Below are positions 1 through 9,039 of a stretch of DNA of 35,216 nt, one piece after another; position 1 is the stretch's first letter; the number at the start of each line of letters is the position of its first letter. Origin of the DNA: Lysobacterales bacterium (GTDB lineage: Bacteria; Pseudomonadota; Gammaproteobacteria; Xanthomonadales; SZUA-36). The position numbers and the translations under genes were made by a program. The notes under the pieces were generated by a model. The model did no database searches. It was not told the origin of the DNA and worked only from the letters and a program-made list of their open reading frames with translations. The stretch covers positions 1-35,216 of the forward strand of contig JAPHTE010000436.1 of assembly GCA_026196445.1 (NCBI GenBank), written 5' to 3'.

Positions 1-869
1 TCGGCCGGAGCCGCTGCTTCAGTGGCTGGAGTGTCTGCTACTGGCGCTTTTTTCACCACGACTTTCTTGGCCACTTTCTTCTTGGCAGCCTTCGGGGTCT
101 TGGCCTTTTGCGGCTTGGAGGAACGCTTGACCGGATTGCCGTGTTCATCAAGTTCTACAAACTCGTCGGCATCATCGATATGCGGGACTGACGCACGGCC
201 TTCAAGCACTGCATCGGCGGCCATTTGCGTATACAGACGGATGGAGCGAATTGCATCGTCATTGCCCGGGATCACGTAATCGATCCCGTTTGGTGAACAA
301 TTGGTATCGACCACGGCGACAACCGGGATGCCCAGTTTGCGTGCTTCCTTGACAGCGATATCTTCGTGACCCACGTCGACCACGAACATCGCGTCAGGCA
401 GCCCCTTCATGTCCTTGATACCACCCAGGCTTTTCTCGAGCTTGTCGCGCTCACGGGTCAGTTGCAGGACCTCTTTCTTGACAAGACGTGCAAAACTGCC
501 GTCCTCTTCCATTTTTTCAATCTGGCGCAGGCGTTTGATCGACTGGCGAATGGTACGGAAATTAGTCAGCATACCGCCGAGCCAGCGGTGCGAAACATAG
601 GGCATGCCACAACGTTCTGCTTCTTCGGCGATTGACTTGGATGCTGCACGCTTGGTGCCGACAAAAATCACGTTGCCACGCTTGGAGGCGACTTTGCCAA
701 GGAAATTCATGGCGTCAGTCATCATGGGCAGTGACTTTTCGAGGTTGATGATATGGATCTTGCCGCGTGAGCCGAAAATATACGGCGCCATCTTGGGATC
801 CCAGTATTTGGTTTGGTGACCAAAGTGCACGCCGGCTTCGAGCATCTGGCGCATGGTGATATTAGGCAT
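1..869 (-). CDS. rpsB: 30S ribosomal protein S2, 3' end truncated by the window edge; Lys/Ala-rich C-terminal extension
   Basis: Reverse-strand translation [47 protein letters not shown]...[12 protein letters not shown]...[13 protein letters not shown]...[25 protein letters not shown] is classic S2. Start ATG at 869; no stop before position 1. Confidence 0.98.
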   Translation of the reverse strand, partial: MPNITMRQMLEAGVHFGHQTKYWDPKMAPYIFGSRGKIHIINLEKSLPMMTDAMNFLGKVASKRGNVIFVGTKRAASKSIAEEAERCGMPYVSHRWLGGMLTNFRTIRQSIKRLRQIEKMEEDGSFARLVKKEVLQLTRERDKLEKSLGGIKDMKGLPDAMFVVDVGHEDIAVKEARKLGIPVVAVVDTNCSPNGIDYVIPGNDDAIRSIRLYTQMAADAVLEGRASVPHIDDADEFVELDEHGNPVKRSSKPQKAKTPKAAKKKVAKKVVVKKAPVADTPATEAAAPA

Positions 870-959
870 TTCTTTAATCCTTCAAGTAGCAGAAACCCAG
901 CAACCCATGATTTTGCATCTGGCGCTGCTGACTTCCCGGGTTAATCTTCCACATACTCT

Positions 960-1004
960 GCCCGGTAACCCTGATTTACAGGGCACCCAACCGGACGGTT
1001 GCGG
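960..1004 (-). promoter_or_regulatory. Candidate structured rpsB 5' leader with two consecutive hairpins
   Basis: Perfect stems CCCTG-ATTTA-CAGGG (969-983) and CAACC-GGAC-GGTTG (988-1001, extendable to CAACCG/CGGTTG), about 100 nt upstream of the rpsB start. S2 autoregulates rpsB through its leader in E. coli (established). Confidence 0.4.
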
Positions 1005-1155
1005 TATGTGTGTTTATTTGACGCCGAAATCGGCATCCCTCTTCTCCGCTCATGACGGGCACGAGCAACAGAGCAGGGCTTTATACCAGAAACGGGCTTT
1101 AAGGGCAATAAATATTGCCTTTAAATGAGAGGTTTCGACCTGTCGGCCGAGTTCC

Positions 1156-1179
1156 TTTTCTTTGCGTGCCCAAAGAAAA
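1156..1179. repeat. Short palindromic element TTTTCTTTG-CGTGCC-CAAAGAAAA, probably a dispersed intergenic repeat
   Basis: Perfect 9-bp inverted repeat with 6-nt loop in the gap between the rpsB leader and the TPR gene. Resembles the TTTCTTTG...CAAAGAAA repeats common in proteobacterial genomes. Confidence 0.5.
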
Positions 1180-1222
1180 GTAAGGCAGCCGCCACCCAGG
1201 CATTTTTGGAATAATCGCAGGC

Positions 1223-1975
1223 TTATGCCAGTTCTTTTTTAACGGCATCCAGCCACTGTTTCTGACTTTTGCGGAAGTGCGGCGGGGCCAGTTTTGCATC
1301 GTTGAGAATGGACTCGAACTCCCGGGTGGCCGCGTTACCCTGGCCGTCAGCGGCAAGACACAGTGCCAGGCGGTAGCGCGCCTCGACGCCAGGAAAATAC
1401 CCCGACACGGCTGAATATTCCCGGATCGCATCTTCAATCCTGTCCTGGGCTTCGAGCGAGCGTGCATAAAGCAGGTGCCCTTCGGCGGAGCGGAAATCGG
1501 GGTTGTGATGCTGCAATGACTCGAGCGTATCGACCGCCTCGGCCGTGCGGCCACTTTCGAACTGCAGGTGGGCTTTGAGCAACAATAGTGTCGGTTCAGT
1601 CTTGAACAGGCCCCGGAGCGCCTGGTTGATGATTTCCTCGGCCTCATCGGTTTTACCGGCATCCAGCAGGGCTTCGGCGTAGCGGCGGCTGTTGTCGACG
1701 TTAGGGGATTGCTGCCAGGCGGCCTCGTGTTGGCGCAGCTCGGCACCGGGATTCAGCGTGTGCCTGACGTTCCTGACCGCCCGCTGGCCCGTGATGCTGC
1801 CTGAAAATTCGGGTAATAGCTCGATCAACAGGTAAGCAGCGCCACCGACCAGGGGCATGAACAGAAGAACCATGATCCAGATCCTGCTGCGGCCAGTCTT
1901 AAAGACATGGACGATAAGCGCTATCTGGACAAGCCAAATCAGGATAGAAAGTAGTGGCATATTACTGATACTCAA
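1223..1975 (-). CDS. Membrane-anchored tetratricopeptide-repeat protein with PLDc_N-like N-terminal membrane domain
   Basis: 250-aa ORF; N-terminus MPLLSILIWLVQIALIVHVFKTGRSRIWIMVLLFMPLVGGAAYLLIELLPE (two hydrophobic segments), then TPR-like helices (ADGQGNAATREFESIL, AGKTDEAEEIINQAL). Confidence 0.8.
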   Translation of the reverse strand: MSISNMPLLSILIWLVQIALIVHVFKTGRSRIWIMVLLFMPLVGGAAYLLIELLPEFSGSITGQRAVRNVRHTLNPGAELRQHEAAWQQSPNVDNSRRYAEALLDAGKTDEAEEIINQALRGLFKTEPTLLLLKAHLQFESGRTAEAVDTLESLQHHNPDFRSAEGHLLYARSLEAQDRIEDAIREYSAVSGYFPGVEARYRLALCLAADGQGNAATREFESILNDAKLAPPHFRKSQKQWLDAVKKELA

Positions 1976-2314
1976 AAGGATACCTGTGAAAATAGTCTGG
2001 AAACACCCATAGTAATGTTATAAACTGAACGACCCCGTAGCGGTTTTTGAGTGTTAGGGATACGGTAAACTCTGGTAATTTCTACAGTAGTTGTGCGATC
2101 AATTCTACCGTATACATAACTAACGCCAAAGCACAACGGGTGATAGTTGGACGATTGGCAGGACGCTGGTTGAGTTTCAATGAAAGGGATTATCCCCCAG
2201 GCTTAGAGTCCCCCCAATCAGGCATCAGGTTTGTGCAAGGCAGCACGAACGGCGTGTTCATTACCCACTTAGTGGGCCGGTTCCGCCGAGATCTGACGAA
2301 ACAAGGAGGTTTCC

Positions 2315-3490
2315 ATGCCCGGTTTCAATCGTGTCAAAGAGCGTCAGGGCTTTAACCGGTATGCAAGATATGTACTGGTAGTGATTTGCGCGTATTCGTG
2401 CTTACTTGTATTTACCGGCTCCGCGTATGCTGCAACCCTTGGCATGGTGGTCGATAACCAATCGGACGAGTTGCGGCTATTTGATATCCACACCAGTACC
2501 ATCGTTGCCAGCCTGCAGGGATCATCCAGTCCGGTCAGTGGCGATTGCGCCATGAGTGAAGATGAATCTGTCGGGTTTTCCAGCCACGCCAATCGGAGCA
2601 TTGCGGTATATGAGCTGTTGTCTCGCTCCGGCAGCAAAGATATAGACATATCAAACATCAATATCAGTAACGCAGGTGTAGATATGTCACTCAGCCCGGA
2701 CGGAAGCCTGCTGGTCAGCGTCGGTGCGGGCAACGTTTACGAACCTTTATCCGTTATTGATACACAACGCCGCGCTGAAATTGCTACTGCTGAACTCTTC
2801 CTCGACCATACGTCGGCGGAATTCTGCGATGATGGAACCTTGCTTGTCACCACGACCTTTGGTCATTCGCACACCAGGCCATTCGATAATGCCGTGTATG
2901 ACGCACGTGTCAGCCAGGATGGTGAATTACAGCTTGCCGGCAACCGCCTGAGCAGCGGAGCGCAGCCCAACAACGCCAGTTGTGCGCCCGGCTCGAGAGC
3001 CGGTGTATTGCTGGACCGTGAAGGTGGATTGACTTCGTTCACCCTGCCCGGCCTGGAAAAGGCAGATTTTGCAGAATTGCAAGGCGCAACCGCGGTTGCA
3101 GCGGTTTTCAACCTTACGGGTGATCGCTTGTACGTGAGGACCAGTACCGAAGTGGTCGCTTTTGATTACAACCCACTCAATGGTGTCATGAAACAGGACT
3201 GGGCACAGCCTGTAGCATTCTCCGCCGAGTACTTTGGCATAGACCAGATAGCAGTTGACCTTGATAACGGTCAGGTGTACGTGGATGGCGGGCAGTCGCT
3301 GCTGATCCTCGAGCCTGAGCAAGGTACGCAACTCGGCGCGATTCAAACGGGCGACGCAACCGGTGTCTGTTTCGCACAGCGTCAGCGGCGTACACCCATT
3401 GTCGACATGGCGGCCAACGACTTGTCAGCCGATACAGTCTTAACCGAAGCTGCGCTGGCCGATCCAACACCAACTGGCTCCGCGCCCTGA
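2315..3490 (+). CDS. Secreted beta-propeller (WD40/YVTN-like) protein of unknown function
   Basis: 391-aa ORF; AAGGAGG just upstream of ATG; signal-peptide-like YVLVVICAYSCLLVFTGSAYAA; repeated propeller-type motifs (LGMVVDNQSDELRLFDIHTSTIVASLQG, DMSLSPDGSLLVSVGAGN, VAAVFNLTGDRLYVRTSTEVVAFDYNP). Confidence 0.65.
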   Translation: MPGFNRVKERQGFNRYARYVLVVICAYSCLLVFTGSAYAATLGMVVDNQSDELRLFDIHTSTIVASLQGSSSPVSGDCAMSEDESVGFSSHANRSIAVYELLSRSGSKDIDISNINISNAGVDMSLSPDGSLLVSVGAGNVYEPLSVIDTQRRAEIATAELFLDHTSAEFCDDGTLLVTTTFGHSHTRPFDNAVYDARVSQDGELQLAGNRLSSGAQPNNASCAPGSRAGVLLDREGGLTSFTLPGLEKADFAELQGATAVAAVFNLTGDRLYVRTSTEVVAFDYNPLNGVMKQDWAQPVAFSAEYFGIDQIAVDLDNGQVYVDGGQSLLILEPEQGTQLGAIQTGDATGVCFAQRQRRTPIVDMAANDLSADTVLTEAALADPTPTGSAP

Positions 3491-3608
3491 TTCAATCCCC
3501 GCTCACGGCCGGGGAGAGCCGGTGGTGATAATGTCCTCCGTCCATCCCTGGGCGTAATCCCTTACAATTGGTCAATCAATTGTAATTTGTACGGGGTACT
3601 TTATTGCC

Positions 3609-4595
3609 ATGAAACTCGCGTCTTTGAAAATCGGTGGCCGGGACGGCCGCCTCATCCTGGTCAGCCGGAATCTCAAGAATTTTGTGCCGGCGGGCGATAT
3701 CGCGCTTACCTTGCAGGCAGCACTCGACGACTGGCAGCAAACAGCTCCGAGGTTGAATGCCCGATACGAAGAGTTGAACAGCGGCACGGTCAGAAACATA
3801 GAGCCACTGGACATGGCGGCGCTTGCCGCGCCGTTACCGAGAGCCTACGAGTTCGTTGACGGCAGCGCCTACCTGCCACATGTGGAACGGGTGCGCCGGG
3901 CCCGCGGCGCTGAAGTGCCGGAATCGTTCTATGTTGACCCGTTGATGTACCAGGCGACATCAGCCGGTTTCCTGGGGCCACGCGACCCGGTACCGGTGGT
4001 CAGTGAAGAATACGGCATAGATTTCGAGTCAGAGATCATCGTGGTAACCGACGATGTACCGATGGCCGTCACGGCCGATAATGCGGATTCCCACATCCAG
4101 TTGGTCGGACTGATCAACGACGTGAGTCTGCGCAACCTGATCCCGGCTGAACTGGCCAAGGGATTCGGGTTTTTGCAGTCCAAACCTCGTTCTGCTTTGT
4201 CGCCGGTGTTGGTGACACCGGATGAACTGGGTGACCACTGGCAGAACAGCACCTTGTCACTGCCCCTGCACAGCACGCTCAACGGGGCCTTTTTCGGTAA
4301 CCCCGAGGCGGGCACGGACATGCAGTTTAATTTTGCCCAGCTGATCGCCCACGCCGCCAAGACCAGGCCTCTGGCAGCCGGCACCATTGTCGGGTCGGGG
4401 ACCATCGCCAACGAAGACACCGAAAGAGGCGCCTCGTGCCTGGCTGAAATCCGGATGCTGGAGATCATCGCGAATGGCAAACCCACGACACCTTTCATGA
4501 CGTTCGGCGACACCATCCGCATTGAAATGTTCGATGGCGGCGGAGCCTCGGTTTTTGGCGCGATTGAGCAGCAAATCGTCCGTTATGAACCCTGA
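3609..4595 (+). CDS. Fumarylacetoacetate hydrolase family protein
   Basis: 328-aa ORF with FAH signatures (YGIDFESEIIVVTDDVPM, LINDVSLRNLIP, GSGTIANED, FMTFGDTIRIEM). Overlaps the maleylacetoacetate isomerase gene. Confidence 0.9.
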   Translation: MKLASLKIGGRDGRLILVSRNLKNFVPAGDIALTLQAALDDWQQTAPRLNARYEELNSGTVRNIEPLDMAALAAPLPRAYEFVDGSAYLPHVERVRRARGAEVPESFYVDPLMYQATSAGFLGPRDPVPVVSEEYGIDFESEIIVVTDDVPMAVTADNADSHIQLVGLINDVSLRNLIPAELAKGFGFLQSKPRSALSPVLVTPDELGDHWQNSTLSLPLHSTLNGAFFGNPEAGTDMQFNFAQLIAHAAKTRPLAAGTIVGSGTIANEDTERGASCLAEIRMLEIIANGKPTTPFMTFGDTIRIEMFDGGGASVFGAIEQQIVRYEP

Positions 4596-5247
4596 CAAAA
4601 TGGAGCTGTACACCTATTGGCGCAGCTCGGCGGCCTACCGCGTGCGAATCGCGCTTAACCTGAAAGACCTGGCGTTCGAGTCCATCCCCATACACCTGTT
4701 GAGAGGGGGCGGGGAACAGTACGGTACAAGCTATCGCAGCATCAACCCACAGGGCCTGGTGCCGACGCTGGTTCACGGCGGCAAGGTCATCACGCAGTCC
4801 ATGGCAATCTGTGAGTACCTGGAGGAATGTTTTCCGCATCCCCCCTTGTTGCCCACCGGTCCCGAGGCACGGTCGCGGATTCGCTCGCTGGCCTTGCAGA
4901 TAGCCTGTGAAATTCATCCGCTGAATAACCTGCGGGTACAGAAATACCTCGACGCGATCTGTGGCAAGGCTGTGGACAAGGTCGGCTGGATGCAACACTG
5001 GATGAGCAGCGGCTTCGAAGTCGTTGAACAACAGCTCGCCAGCTATGGCAATGGAGGTTTGACCTGCCTGGGTGGGAACCCCGGGTTGTTCGAGTGTTTC
5101 CTGGTACCACAGGTGTATAACGCCGAGCGGTATGGTGTAGAGATGGCCGAATATCCCCGCATCAGCGGAATCGTAAAATATTGTAGGAGCCTGCCTGCTT
5201 TTGCCCGGGCAGCACCCGAGGCGCAGGCCGACGCGGTTGTGAAATGA
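4585..5247 (+). CDS. maiA: Maleylacetoacetate isomerase (zeta-class GST)
   Basis: MNPDKMELYTYWRSSAAYRVRIALNLKDLAFESIPIHLL...INPQGLVPTLVHGGKVITQSMAICEYLEE...CEIHPLNNLRVQKYL is typical MaiA/GSTZ. Start at 4585, 11-nt overlap with the upstream ORF. Confidence 0.93.
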   Translation: MNPDKMELYTYWRSSAAYRVRIALNLKDLAFESIPIHLLRGGGEQYGTSYRSINPQGLVPTLVHGGKVITQSMAICEYLEECFPHPPLLPTGPEARSRIRSLALQIACEIHPLNNLRVQKYLDAICGKAVDKVGWMQHWMSSGFEVVEQQLASYGNGGLTCLGGNPGLFECFLVPQVYNAERYGVEMAEYPRISGIVKYCRSLPAFARAAPEAQADAVVK

Positions 5248-5336
5248 TCAGGTAGAACAAAGATTGTCAATTAGGTGTTCAACCTTGGCACGCGTTAGGT
5301 CATAATTGCAAAGATGTTTTTCCAGGTGTTTGTTTA

Positions 5337-5702
5337 ATGAAGTCCAGCTTAATTTTAATTGTTTGCCTGGCCCTGGCTGCCTGTATGACGACCCGGCCTG
5401 GTCCCGAGGTGTTCGTAGCCGCTGAAAACGCCATCCAGGCAGCGGAAGCGGCCGGTGGTGATGAATTTGCCCCGGTCGAAATGCGTTTTGCCAGGGAAAA
5501 ATTGCAAAGCGCGCGTCTTGGCCTGGAAAGGCAGAAGTACGAGGTCATCGTGTACCTGGTTGAAGAGTCAGAGATAAACTCGGAATTGGCGATTGAAAAA
5601 TCCCGTACGGCAAAGGTGAGGAGACAGGTCAACGAGTTACGTAAGAATAACGCCGAGCTCGAAACGAGCCTGCGTGCCACGTTCGGGGATGAGTTCAAAT
5701 GA
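5337..5702 (+). CDS. DUF4398-like lipoprotein
   Basis: 121-aa ORF, lipobox LALAAC; AENAIQAAEAAGGDEFAPVEMRFAREKLQSARLGLE typical of DUF4398. ATGA overlap with the next gene. Confidence 0.85.
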   Translation: MKSSLILIVCLALAACMTTRPGPEVFVAAENAIQAAEAAGGDEFAPVEMRFAREKLQSARLGLERQKYEVIVYLVEESEINSELAIEKSRTAKVRRQVNELRKNNAELETSLRATFGDEFK

Positions 5703-6685
5703 GCCGTCTGCTGACACGTATTTCGCTGGTTTTGATACTGGGTTCGCTCGCCGCCTGTGTTGCACCGCCCAAGAAAGACCTGGCGCTTGAACAGATACGA
5801 GACGAGCTCGAAAGCCTCAAGTCGAGTACCGAGCTGGCCGGTCATGCCCCGTTGGCGCTGGGGGAAGCCGAGCGCGCCCTGCGTAACGCGGAACTGGCGA
5901 CCGGGGACAAGCTCTACCGTGCTTACCTGATGTACATGGCTGACCGCCGCATCCAGATTGCACGCACCATGGCAGAGCGGGAACAAAATGAAAAGCTGCT
6001 TAACGAGCTCGAAAGCAAGCGCAGCGACATGTTGATCCAGGCCAGCCAGTTGGAAGCTAACCGTGCGCGCATGGAAGCAGAGCAAGCCAGGTTACTGGTA
6101 GCGACCACTAACGAGGAAGCCGAACGCGCCCGGCAGGAAAGGGAAGACGCGTTGGCGAAAGAAGCCGAAACCGCGCGAGCTGCACAGCTGGCAGAAGAAG
6201 AAGCCGAGCAGGCGCGCCGGCTGGCTGAATCACGCGCATCGGAGGCCGAGTTCGCGCGCCGCGAGGCCGAGTTGGCCAGCCAGCAGATTTCCTCGCTGAC
6301 AAGACAGCTGGAGAACCTGCAATTACGCCAGACCGAGAGCGGGGTCGTGGTGACCCTGGGTGACGTGCTGTTTGCATCCGGTGAAGTACAATTGGTCGAT
6401 GGTGGTTTGTCCAGCCTGGAAGAAGTTGTGGACCTGTTACAGACAGAACCGGACAAGAAAATTCGTGTTGAAGGGCACACTGACTCGCTTGGCGACTCGG
6501 AAACCAACCTGGAATTATCCCAGCAACGCGCCGAGGCTGTCCGTGAAGCATTGATCAGCCTGGGTGTCGCCCCGGACCGGATCACAGCACTGGGCATGGG
6601 TGAGGACTTCCCGATCGCCAGTAACGAGGACGAGGACGGTCGTGCGCAAAACCGGCGTGTGGACGTCATCTTGCTCGATAATTAG
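5699..6685 (+). CDS. OmpA-family lipoprotein with DUF4398-like N-terminus and long coiled coil
   Basis: 328 aa; lipobox LGSLAAC; Ala/Glu/Arg-rich coiled coil; OmpA_C motif IRVEGHTDSLGDSETNLELSQQRAEAVREALISLGV...RAQNRRVDVIL. Confidence 0.92.
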   Translation: MSRLLTRISLVLILGSLAACVAPPKKDLALEQIRDELESLKSSTELAGHAPLALGEAERALRNAELATGDKLYRAYLMYMADRRIQIARTMAEREQNEKLLNELESKRSDMLIQASQLEANRARMEAEQARLLVATTNEEAERARQEREDALAKEAETARAAQLAEEEAEQARRLAESRASEAEFARREAELASQQISSLTRQLENLQLRQTESGVVVTLGDVLFASGEVQLVDGGLSSLEEVVDLLQTEPDKKIRVEGHTDSLGDSETNLELSQQRAEAVREALISLGVAPDRITALGMGEDFPIASNEDEDGRAQNRRVDVILLDN

Positions 6686-7003
6686 ATCCAGTCAGAAATA
6701 TCCTATAAAAAAGAGTCAGGTAAATCAGAATTGGCAAGAAAAATGCCTCTCCCGGAGCGGGAATATAAATAACATATGGCGCTTGCCAGATGCCCTTCTT
6801 TGCGCTAATGTTAAATCAACGCTATGGTTTATTTAGTCTTTACAACCGGAGTGTCCGAATAATGGCAGCGAGGGGCTTAAGCCGCTCGCTGCACCTTCCT
6901 GATATCTGTCATACATGTTTATTTAATTTACAGCCGCCAAGCCCAGGGTGTGTGTGCCATGCCCGCGTTTCGCGTGTTTTTCATCCCGTATAGGAGTATT
7001 GCT

Positions 7004-7213
7004 ATGTTTGAACACCGCCAGGAGAGAATGGAGGAATTAATAAAGGAAAACGAAGACTTTCGTCGGATTTACAACCGTCACCAGGAGCTTGACAAGCGCG
7101 TCACCGCTGCTGAACTGGGTACGGCTCCGATGGAAGACCTGGCTTTGAATCAGCTGAAAAAAGAAAAGTTATGGGCGAAAGACCGGCTGGCCATGTACAT
7201 GGATGCCGACTGA
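7004..7213 (+). CDS. YdcH/DUF465-like small protein
   Basis: MFEHRQERMEELIKENEDFRRIYNRHQELDKRVTAAELG...LNQLKKEKLWAKDRLAMYM; AGGAG upstream of the ATG at 7004. The listed ORF start (6950) is upstream of this site. Confidence 0.88.
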   Translation: MFEHRQERMEELIKENEDFRRIYNRHQELDKRVTAAELGTAPMEDLALNQLKKEKLWAKDRLAMYMDAD

Positions 7214-7236
7214 TCCCGTTTCACGACGATTTGAAT

Positions 7237-7266
7237 AAAAAGGCCGGGTTAGACCCGGCCTTTTTT
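7237..7266. terminator. Bidirectional intrinsic terminator between convergent genes
   Basis: AAAAAGGCCGGGTTAGACCCGGCCTTTTTT: 7-bp GC stem GGCCGGG/CCCGGCC flanked by A- and T-tracts, between the DUF465 gene and etfA. Confidence 0.92.
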
Positions 7267-7298
7267 ATGAACCCGAATAATGTACGGGTGTTCCGGCC

Positions 7299-8240
7299 CT
7301 AGCTCAACAGTTGTTTCATTTCCGGGATCACGTTGAACAGGTCTGCGACCAGGCCGATATCCGCGACTTCAAAGATGGGTGCTTCCGGGTCCTTGTTGAC
7401 CGCGACGATGGTACCCGCATCCTTGATGCCAGTGACGTGCTGGATGGCCCCGGAAATGCCAAAGGCGATATACAGATCAGGTGAAATGATCTTGCCAGTC
7501 TGGCCCACCTGCATGTCATTCGGGCAGTAGCCCGCGTCCACCGCGGCCCGCGTGGCGCCAGTGCCGGCGCCCAATATGTCGGCAAGTTCATAAACCATTT
7601 CGAAGTTTTCCTCGCTGCCCAGCGCACGGCCTCCAGACACCACGCGGTTCGCGGTTTGCAGGTCGGGGCGTTCTCCGCCTTCCGTTTGCAGGCCGAGGAA
7701 TCGGCTGTGCTCAACCGGGCCGGATGTTGCAGGGCGGTTTTCGATAGCGGCGTTACCGCCATCTTGCCCTGCAGCCTTCCAGGACGCGGTGCGTACGGTT
7801 GCAACCAGCGTGACGGATTCGGGGGCCGCTACATCGACGATGACGTTACCGGCGTAGACCGGACGCTTGAAATGGTGGCTGCCTTCCACCGCCATGATGT
7901 CACTGACCTGGTTGACGCCCAGCAGGGCGGCGACCCTGGGCATGAGGTCCTTGCCATAGGTCGTCGATGGGCCAAGTACGTGGCTGTAGCCGTCGGCCAG
8001 CGCGGCAATTTCATTGGCGTGGTTGGCTGCGAGCGGGTTTGCCAGGTGTTCTGCGTCAATACCCATAACCTTACTCGTACCGTCAATGGCAGCCGCCTGA
8101 GCCGTAATTCCCCCGATACCGGTGCCCATCACCACGATGTCGTATTCAAAGCCGATCGCGGCAGCGCAGCTGACGCATTTCGCGGTGGCCGGGTTGAGAA
8201 TTTGACCGTCGTGCTCTGCAATAATCAGTGTTCTGTTCAT
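7299..8240 (-). CDS. etfA: Electron transfer flavoprotein subunit alpha
   Basis: 313 aa; N-term EtfA domain and FAD-binding motif [88 protein letters not shown]. Confidence 0.97.
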   Translation of the reverse strand: MNRTLIIAEHDGQILNPATAKCVSCAAAIGFEYDIVVMGTGIGGITAQAAAIDGTSKVMGIDAEHLANPLAANHANEIAALADGYSHVLGPSTTYGKDLMPRVAALLGVNQVSDIMAVEGSHHFKRPVYAGNVIVDVAAPESVTLVATVRTASWKAAGQDGGNAAIENRPATSGPVEHSRFLGLQTEGGERPDLQTANRVVSGGRALGSEENFEMVYELADILGAGTGATRAAVDAGYCPNDMQVGQTGKIISPDLYIAFGISGAIQHVTGIKDAGTIVAVNKDPEAPIFEVADIGLVADLFNVIPEMKQLLS

Positions 8241-8250
8241 GTCATTGTCC

Positions 8251-8997
8251 TTATACCAGTCCGCGGTTCTTCAACTCGGTGACCAACTGTGCCGTCTCTT
8301 CGACCATGATGCCTTTTGCGCGTGCCGGTGGTGGCGCAAAGTTGGAAACTTGCAGTTCATTTTGCGGCACCACGCCCAGGTCTTCGAGCGAGACAACGTT
8401 CAGTGGTTTGCGCTTGGCCTTCATGATGTCCGGTAGCTTGACGAAACGCGGCTCGTTGAGCCGCAGATCAACAGTGACAACCGCCGGCAGGTCCACCTCG
8501 ATCTTTTCGAGACCCGCGTCCACTTCGCGTGTGACCGTTGCAGTACCGTCCGACAGGGCCATTTGCGAAGCGAACGTGGCTTGCGGCCTTTCCCACAGGG
8601 CGGCCAGCATCTGGCCGGTCTGCGAATTGTCGCCGTCAATGGTCTGCTTGCCCAGCATGACGAGACCGGCCTGCTCCTGCTGCGCCAGCTTCAGGAGGGT
8701 CTGCGCGATGGCCAGCGGTTGCAAAGCAGTGCTGGCGTCGACCTGTATCGCCCGATCAGCGCCCATGGCGAGGCCGGTGCGTAACTGTTGCTGGCATTCG
8801 TTACCGCCAATGGAGACCACGATGACCTCGTCCGCTTGTCCTGCTTCGCGGATACGCAGCGCTTCTTCCAGTGCGATCTCATCGAACGGGTTGATGCTCA
8901 TCTTGACGCCGTCGGTGTCCACACCGCTGCCGTCAGGTTTAACCCGCACCCGGACGTTGTAGTCGATAACACGCTTGATACCAACCAGTATTTTCAT
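8251..8997 (-). CDS. etfB: Electron transfer flavoprotein subunit beta
   Basis: MKILVGIKRVIDYNVRVRVKPDGSGVDTDGVKMSINPFDEIALEEALRI...GKQTIDGDNSQTGQMLAALW. Confidence 0.97.
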   Translation of the reverse strand: MKILVGIKRVIDYNVRVRVKPDGSGVDTDGVKMSINPFDEIALEEALRIREAGQADEVIVVSIGGNECQQQLRTGLAMGADRAIQVDASTALQPLAIAQTLLKLAQQEQAGLVMLGKQTIDGDNSQTGQMLAALWERPQATFASQMALSDGTATVTREVDAGLEKIEVDLPAVVTVDLRLNEPRFVKLPDIMKAKRKPLNVVSLEDLGVVPQNELQVSNFAPPPARAKGIMVEETAQLVTELKNRGLV

Positions 8998-9039
8998 GGC
9001 AATTCCTTGATGTTCCTGTATTGAATGTTCATTGGGTTT

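Noticed and set aside
853-1128. 91-aa plus-strand ORF in the rpsB leader
   Set aside because: No recognisable family or good ribosome-binding site; overlaps the rpsB start and the antisense of its leader.
1099-1746. 215-aa minus-strand ORF overlapping the TPR gene
   Set aside because: Alternative frame over the 1223-1975 gene, which has a coherent membrane plus TPR protein; this frame has none.
5285-5309. Sigma-54-like TTGGCACG...TTGC before the DUF4398 lipoprotein gene
   Set aside because: The GG-to-GC spacing is about 19 nt instead of the roughly 10 nt required.
5300-6085. 261-aa minus-strand ORF
   Set aside because: Antisense to the well-supported DUF4398 and OmpA-like genes; no recognisable family; open frame expected in GC-rich coding DNA.
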